Below, piece by piece: positions 58,600 to 64,000 of a stretch of 64,000 bases of DNA; within the stretch, counting starts at the first letter, position 1; every line of letters starts with the position of its first letter. The notes under the pieces are model-generated. The model did no database searches. It was not told where the DNA came from and saw only the letters and a program-made list of their open reading frames with translations. The position numbers and the translations under genes were made by a program. The stretch comes from Heliocidaris erythrogramma (Eukaryota; Echinodermata; Echinoidea; Camarodonta; Echinometridae): positions 25,327,761 through 25,391,760 of the forward strand of contig CM046857.1 of NCBI GenBank assembly GCA_025617745.1, read 5' to 3'.

Positions 58600-59650
58600 A
58601 TAAATGCAAAAGTCGGGACGCAGTGTGCGGACGCCGCGCACAGCAGAAGAACCGATGCCGACAGTTTACCGGCACTCTTACATGTTATCGGTAATAAACC
58701 ACCATAATGTTGTACTGATCGCGATGTAAAGAAGGGGGGGGGGGGGGCGCTTGGGAACGCTTATGTAAGATGTAATAGAATCAATCTTCTCACGAGCAAG
58801 ACGCTACTAAACGAAGGAGAAAAAGATCGTTTTTCTCTTTCCATTTCACGGACGATGTTGTCGTAGCCCGCCAGGCTGAGGCAGGTATAACGAAGATAGC
58901 TGACGGCGTCCGCGAGACTCGCTTCGAATAATATAAAGTCAGCGAAAAAACAGTCCGATTTGGCGGTAAAGAGGCGGCGTAGTGTGACAATTCTAGAAGG
59001 GGATGGCTCTGTTTGAATATTCTCTGTTGGAAGTATAGGCAATCTCATTGATGGGTACCTCCATAACCTCTGCTTTTACGCATGTGGATGACTGCCCCGC
59101 TGTGTAGATTGAAAGATGGTAAAGGGACGGCAAAATGGCGCGCAAAATCGAGTCAACTGAAGCAAGAATCTCGCCTACGGGTCCCAGGCAGTTCGTTCCT
59201 TTGGATCGGAAAATCATTTTGTACTAGCAGTCACCGCGAGGAAGAGCAGGAAATTATGCGATAACACTTTTGTAATAGGAGGATTGACCTCATAAAAATG
59301 TTGCAAATGATTGTAGGCGAGGAGAACGGATGCCTGGTGTATGGGGAGTGTGTTTCCTGACATCTTGTAGCTCCAAGCGCAGATTCCAAGCAAAAACCAG
59401 CTGAGTAAAAGCAAAGATTAAGAAGAGCTCACTGCTTCTGTTTTGACGAAAGCGGATGAAAGACAAATTATGTACAATTGCCGAAAAAGAGAGCTAACTA
59501 GCGTAAACGGAAAAGCAGCCTCGGGACTGCGTTTCCTCGTCCCTTTTCAATTCCAACTTCGGTTAATTACTTATTTCACCCCTAAACGACTCGCTTTCTG
59601 TCCCGTGCGCCTATCAAAACACGAATGTCAATAATTGCCTTGCTCTCATA
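58600..59650. other. Complex, CpG-richer part of intron 1
   Basis: About 1 kb of non-repetitive sequence with many CpGs, apart from a run of 14 G at 58734-58747. Several short frames on both strands have no recognisable domain. It may contain regulatory sequence. Confidence 0.3.
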
Positions 59651-61047
59651 GAGCTGTCTTGCCAACGAAACAAGTTGAAAGACAAGATCGAGGCTCGGTT
59701 TGGCAACACAAAAGCAGGTGTGATTTTTTACGCCTCAGAAACACAGATATTAAAAGACAAGACCAAGAGTGATGAAATGCTAAAATGATTTCACCTTCTC
59801 CCACTTGCGTGTGGTAGTTAAAGTTTATATTAGGTCACAAGGGGAAATAAGAAATCTTAACGGAGCGTTATAATTTGGTGACAACTCATACCCTTTCTAC
59901 TTTTACGTTATATTAAAACAGATATTTATATTCTCCGAGGACTGTGGCATTACGCAAACTATTCGCTATTCGTTTAATTGGGAAAAGGAATGGTGATCTA
60001 GATTATAGAGCTAGCAATTAATTGCAACAAGGAACTTTAGTTATGTTTTACACACGATGTGTGATCCGTGGCGCTCCTCAAAAATTGGTATTATTCTCCC
60101 GTCATAATTCTGTGTGTTTTCAGCGGGTGAACGAGTGTTGTTTTTAAGCGGATTCCTCGGCGGTCTTCTGGGAAATAAGACGTAGCACTTGTTACTCACC
60201 GCGGCGCGCTCTCAAAATTCATAATCGTTTGCTCATCTTAAGTGTATATAATGCGATTAGAAGAATCCGCTTGGGGAGGAGAAAGAATTGATGTCGGTTG
60301 GAAAGCATGTCATTTCAAAAACGACGACAGGTTTATTATTTTTGTCATTTTTAACACTTTGCGTCAACCTTGTTATAGAAAGTGAAATATTGTATCCCCG
60401 CTTTAAAATCATTCCATACTTAATGAAATTTCAGAAATGAAAGGCGCTTACCAGAAGCTCTTTGCCGTGGTTTCTTCAGTATTGTGCAGTTGTCATTTTT
60501 TTTTTATTTAATGAAAATTAAATATATTATAAGACACATGTAAGAGGTCAAAGCGAGCAATGAAAATAGGAAACAGGTTATTGGTTCGTGTAATATTTTT
60601 GATACTTGAAACTGATGTATTAATGGAAATTGCTTCGTAGCAATATTTGTCTGCGTAATACTAAATGAATTTTCACTATATCGCAGCGTACAATTATCAT
60701 AGTATGGTGGCAGTAGACGTTAATTCTTGTTTATCTTCATGGGTTTAAAAAAAATTCATTTTGAATTACATGATATCGCATATTAATGATTCTGTAAGAT
60801 GCATTGAAACAAAATGATATCTTTCAAAGTCCTGGTTGATTTATACTGTATATCTTTTCGTTTGTTTGTTTGGTTATGCTTTTTTATTGTTAATGGGGTG
60901 TGTCTCAATAATATATCCATGGCTCTAATTGACATCATCATGGATTGTTTGATTCACTCTACATCATAAAAGCCATTATCAGTAGCTCTCCCAGTTCTGC
61001 ATTATTGATAATACCAGAAATAAATAATCAAATCCACATTTTCAGAC

Positions 61048-61189
61048 GATTGAATCCAATTAATGGACTGGATTCAATCTGTAGATGTATTGAATCTTTA
61101 ATTTTCGTTTTCAGCAGAATTGAAATCATTGTTTATCATCACATATATTTCCTGACGAGTAAATCCAATTAATAAATTGGTTTCAATCT
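61048..61189. promoter_or_regulatory. Paired palindromic TAAT sites in intron 1
   Basis: A 32-bp element (61048-61079) has perfect 11-bp arms GATTGAATCCA and TGGATTCAATC around ATTAATGGAC. A related copy (61159-61189: AAATCCAATTAATA, ATTGGTTTCAATCT) follows about 105 bp later, matching 24 of 29 positions. Both hold a CAATTAAT homeodomain core. Regulatory meaning is inferred. Confidence 0.35.
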
Positions 61190-61710
61190 CTTTATACACT
61201 TCTAATCGTTCATCTTCGTAAGATACATATAAAATAATTATCTAAAAAATATATGGGAGTAAATAATAATTGAGAATGAATAGATAATACTTTGTCAGTA
61301 AATGTGGGCCATTATGCATTGTAGATTGTTTATTTGTGTAAATGGTCGCATCTTACATGTTTTAATGAATACATTATTCAATCAGTGTAATTACGTAAAT
61401 GAGGGCGGGCGTGCTATGTAACGGGGTTGTGAGCATGCTCATTACTATTACGTCCATCAGGAAATGGACTCAAGCGTGCTGAGCAATGCTGATGGCTGAT
61501 ATATTTTTACCGAGCTAAAAACCAAATTTCATTATGAAATGAGAATGTCACTGAATTTTTCATAAGGATCATGTTTATATCGTTGTCTACGGTGATATCA
61601 TTGAAAATATCCAGCGTTTAAGACTAATTAACTAGCCAGAGCGGATATCATTTAGGCCGGAACCGTTTCTGCTACTCTGTCTATCTCCACTTCCTTTTTG
61701 TCGATTTGTA

Positions 61711-62050
61711 CCCCCCTCTCTCTCTCTCTCTTTCTCTCTCTCACTCTCTTTCTCTCTCTTTCTCTCTCTTCCTTTCTCTCTCTTTCTCTCTCTCTCTCTC
61801 TCCTTTCCGCCTTCCCTCTCTTTTTTTCCCGCCCATCCCCTCTCTCTCTACCCCTTTCTCCCTTTTCCGCCTTTGTCCGTTGCTCCTCTCTCTCTTTTCT
61901 TCTTCTCTCTCTTTCACTTTCTTCCGCCTCTCTTCTCCTTCTCTTCTCTGTCTTTCCTTCTCTCCCGCCTCCTTCACTTCTCTTTCTCTTATCTGTCTTT
62001 TCTTCTCTGTCTCCCTATCTATTCTTTATTTTCCTCTCTCCACTATTTTA
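61711..62050 (+). repeat. CT-rich polypyrimidine tract
   Basis: CT microsatellite and degenerate pyrimidine sequence 330 bp before the exon 2 acceptor. Reading frames here are artefacts. Confidence 0.93.
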
Positions 62051-62378
62051 CCTGACATTAGTATAAATGGAAAATATTTTTGTATAATACTACATGTATT
62101 ACATTTCCCAGTGACAGAGAGAGAGAGAGAGAGGGAAGAGAGTGAGGGGAAGGCCAAAACACTCAACAATAATAAAGAACTGCCAACAAGTTTTGGCAAC
62201 AGTCTCTATCCCTTCGGCCTCTCAAAACATCCAAAACGTATTCTCCTACTAAACTAGTGTTTTTGTGCTCATTAGAACTCACTGTTTAATTATCTAAATA
62301 CAAATTATCTTTGCTTCACAACTTTTTGTTTAAGATTTAAAAAAAAACCTATTTTCATCTTGTCATTGTTCATCCCAG

Positions 62379-62548
62379 ATAAAGATGACAAGGACGCAAA
62401 CGATAACAAGAGGAGAAGAAGTCGAACCAACTTCAACGGTTGGCAGCTGGAGGAGCTGGAACGAGCTTTCAACGAGAGTCATTACCCAGACGTCTTCACG
62501 AGGGAAGCACTCGCAATGCGATTGGACCTTGTTGAGTCACGTGTTCAG
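62379..62548 (+). CDS. uncx: UNC-4/UNCX homeobox gene, coding exon 2 (homeodomain residues 1-46)
   Basis: The exon has 170 nt and adds 57 codons after joining the phase-1 end of exon 1. It begins after CCCAG (62378) and ends at CAG|GTATGC (62549), phase 0. It encodes an acidic/basic linker and then homeodomain residues 1-46, including R3, R5, F8, W12, L16, F20, and the block from [11 protein letters not shown] through S-H-Y-P-D-V-F to L-D-L-V-E-S-R-V-Q. This combination is characteristic of UNC-4/UNCX in animals. The third helix and the family's C-terminal extension lie on the next exon beyond the window. The splice site at homeodomain 46/47 is the same as in the upstream gene at 1138. The CDS is partial at its 3' side. 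Confidence 0.93.
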
Positions 62549-63049
62549 GTATGCGACTCCATTTTGTTCTTCTTAGTGTTTGAAAGGTTGTATCATGGTT
62601 ATCGTTGGTAGACAGCCGTTGCCCTTGCCCCTTCCCCCTCTCTCTCCCTCTGTGTCTTTATCTCTATATCTCTTTCTGTGTCTGTATGCCTGTCTGTATG
62701 TCTCTCTCTCTCTCTATATATATATAGTCTTAATTCAAAATCTGGATTATAGCTCTGTGAAATGTATCAAAGAAATAGAATACATTTCAATTGATATCAG
62801 TGTTACAAATACAAATTTCAGAAATTTCAAGAGAGAGCAATCAAAAGTTACAAAACATCATTTGAAGCGAAATACATCATGTTATCCTTTACGAATAGTC
62901 TTTGATTTTTTTTTTTTGATTTTTTTTTCATCTATTTATTCATTTTCATTTTTATTTTTATTTATTTATTTTTTAAATATTTTTATTGTTTTATTGTTAT
63001 ATTTTTTACATTTTTTTTTTTTTTGGGGGGGGGGCGTTAGTTTGAGCAG

Positions 63050-63216
63050 GGGGCATCCGTGAAGCGATTATTAAACCGCCTGTTCCATCGTGCTCAGAAA
63101 TAAAACTAAAATACAAGGATGGAATATTTCAGAGAATAGCGAGCCTCTTCCTCGAAAAATGTTGTACTTATATGAATGCTGATGAAAATAAATCAAATCA
63201 AAATCAAATCAAATCA
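63050..63216 (+). mobile_element. Possible LINE 3' end with ATCAA tail
   Basis: Complex sequence ending in GATGAAAATAAATCAAATC and further AAATC units (to 63216). The tail style is the same as at 6790-6815, but the bodies are not obviously alike. Confidence 0.4.
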
Positions 63217-63962
63217 ACGAGATAAGAATGCTTTCTCAATTAACGACATTGAATTGACTTACACGTGTCAAAGTTTATAATTTTCTTGATTTCAGTGTTA
63301 GGAAAGATATCACAATTTCCTCTCCTCTGTACTACACTCTTAAAGGATCAAACCGACTATCATATCATATATTAGGATAATTATAATCCAATAGGACCTG
63401 TAGGAAGGCATGATGAATGTATCAATGATCTGTACATTTTAAAACAAATGTGAAGACCAGCAAGCAAAACCGCTCACATTTCAATGCCAACATTAGCCTA
63501 ATCAATTTACCAAACTCTCGTGGGAGGCCGAGAGAGTAATGTCAACCTGACATCAACAATACACGTCAACGAAACTTGTTTACCCAGCCAGTTGATAATT
63601 TGACACTCAAATTTATCCGATGAACAAAAATAGTAGATCATCGAACTAGACGTCAATACATCATGGTCAAACATATTAATGTGTTTATCAACAGATGATC
63701 TGATTTCAGGGGACGCAACAGCACGAGCAGTGAAAGGTCAAGCCATACCCAGAGTTAGTCGTATTGGTTTAAGCAAAAGAAAATGTCGTTTAGATCTGCA
63801 GTCCAGAACTTCAGATATTAAAAGTTACTGACTTTTGAGACACTACAGGGAGGTTCCGAGTCCCAACAGTCCAATGGAAAAGAAAAGACACACATGGAGG
63901 AATTTGTATTTATATATTTTAACTCTAACTTGCGTTTTCCAAATTTGTTTATAATCCTGCTT

Positions 63963-63967
<5 letters not shown>

Positions 63968-63996
<29 letters not shown>
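63968..63996 (+). repeat. CT microsatellite
   Basis: Tandem CT to the end of the window. Confidence 0.95.
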
Positions 63997-63999
<3 letters not shown>

Positions 64000-64000
64000 T

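Larger units (their letters stand above)
51529..62378 (+). other. uncx: uncx intron 1
   Basis: A 10.85-kb phase-1 intron bounded by GTGAGT (51529) and a pyrimidine-rich acceptor ending CATCCCAG (62378). It is mostly AT-rich unique sequence (51530-53640 and 54200-56900 show no feature), with simple repeats and a few complex blocks listed separately. Confidence 0.85.
62549..64000 (+). other. uncx: uncx intron 2 (start)
   Basis: Non-coding sequence from the donor to the end of the window. It contains CT/TA simple repeats (62636-62727), a T-rich stretch with a G run (62900-63034), a LINE 3' tail at 63180-63216 and a terminal CT repeat (63968-63996). No third homeobox exon is visible. Confidence 0.7.

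Noticed and set aside
61698-62257. 183- and 122-codon frames before uncx exon 2
   Set aside because: CT-repeat artefacts in two frames of the same sequence.
1138-62548. Exon at 1138 as the third exon of the uncx gene seen at 51-62 kb
   Set aside because: It lies upstream on the same strand and lacks the UNC-4 sequence that follows the homeodomain; a separate gene is simpler, though an assembly rearrangement is not excluded.
1-64000. CRISPR arrays, operons, Shine-Dalgarno sites, phage or integron features
   Set aside because: The window is animal nuclear DNA; no spaced direct-repeat arrays or bacterial gene layout are present.

Overview
This is eukaryotic genomic DNA, not bacterial. It is AT-rich, intron-split and crowded with microsatellites, long poly-G/poly-C runs, tRNA-derived SINEs and short terminal-inverted-repeat (TIR) elements. 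The homeobox exons, a Tx1/L1-like LINE and the style of the repeats suggest a marine invertebrate deuterostome, most likely an echinoderm such as a sea urchin. That taxonomic call is inference.

Coding content is small. At the left edge (1138-1860, +) lies the terminal coding exon of a paired-class (PRD-class) homeobox gene whose earlier exons are outside the window. It carries homeodomain residues 47-60 and a degenerate OAR-like C-terminus. At the right edge are the first two coding exons of a second PRD-class gene on the same strand, recognised as UNC-4/UNCX: exon 1 at 51228-51528, a 10.85-kb intron, exon 2 at 62379-62548. Its last exon lies beyond 64000. The two genes are therefore head-to-tail neighbours separated by about 49 kb without another recognisable host gene.

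The intergenic region is mostly mobile-element debris. The best-preserved element is a 5.2-kb non-LTR retrotransposon on the minus strand (22630-27850). It has a nearly intact endonuclease/reverse-transcriptase ORF with one apparent frameshift near the C-terminus, and a 16-bp target-site duplication with one mismatch. Around it are at least ten TIR or foldback elements (2.7, 3.5, 8.7-9.9, 17.4, 20.4, 29-30.3, 37.5-38.1, 45.8-46.5, 46.7-47.3 and 48.5-49.7 kb, plus partial copies at 8.1, 41.3 and 44.6 kb), four or five tRNA-headed SINE pieces, and two LINE 3' tails ending in a pentanucleotide repeat.

Several stretches of complex, repeat-free sequence (13.8-14.05, 35.94-36.65, 38.43-38.78, 47.64-47.93, 53.65-54.0, 56.94-57.19 and 61.04-61.19 kb) are candidate cis-regulatory elements for the flanking homeobox genes. 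I could not run alignments, so TIR lengths, copy relationships and family assignments come from reading by eye.
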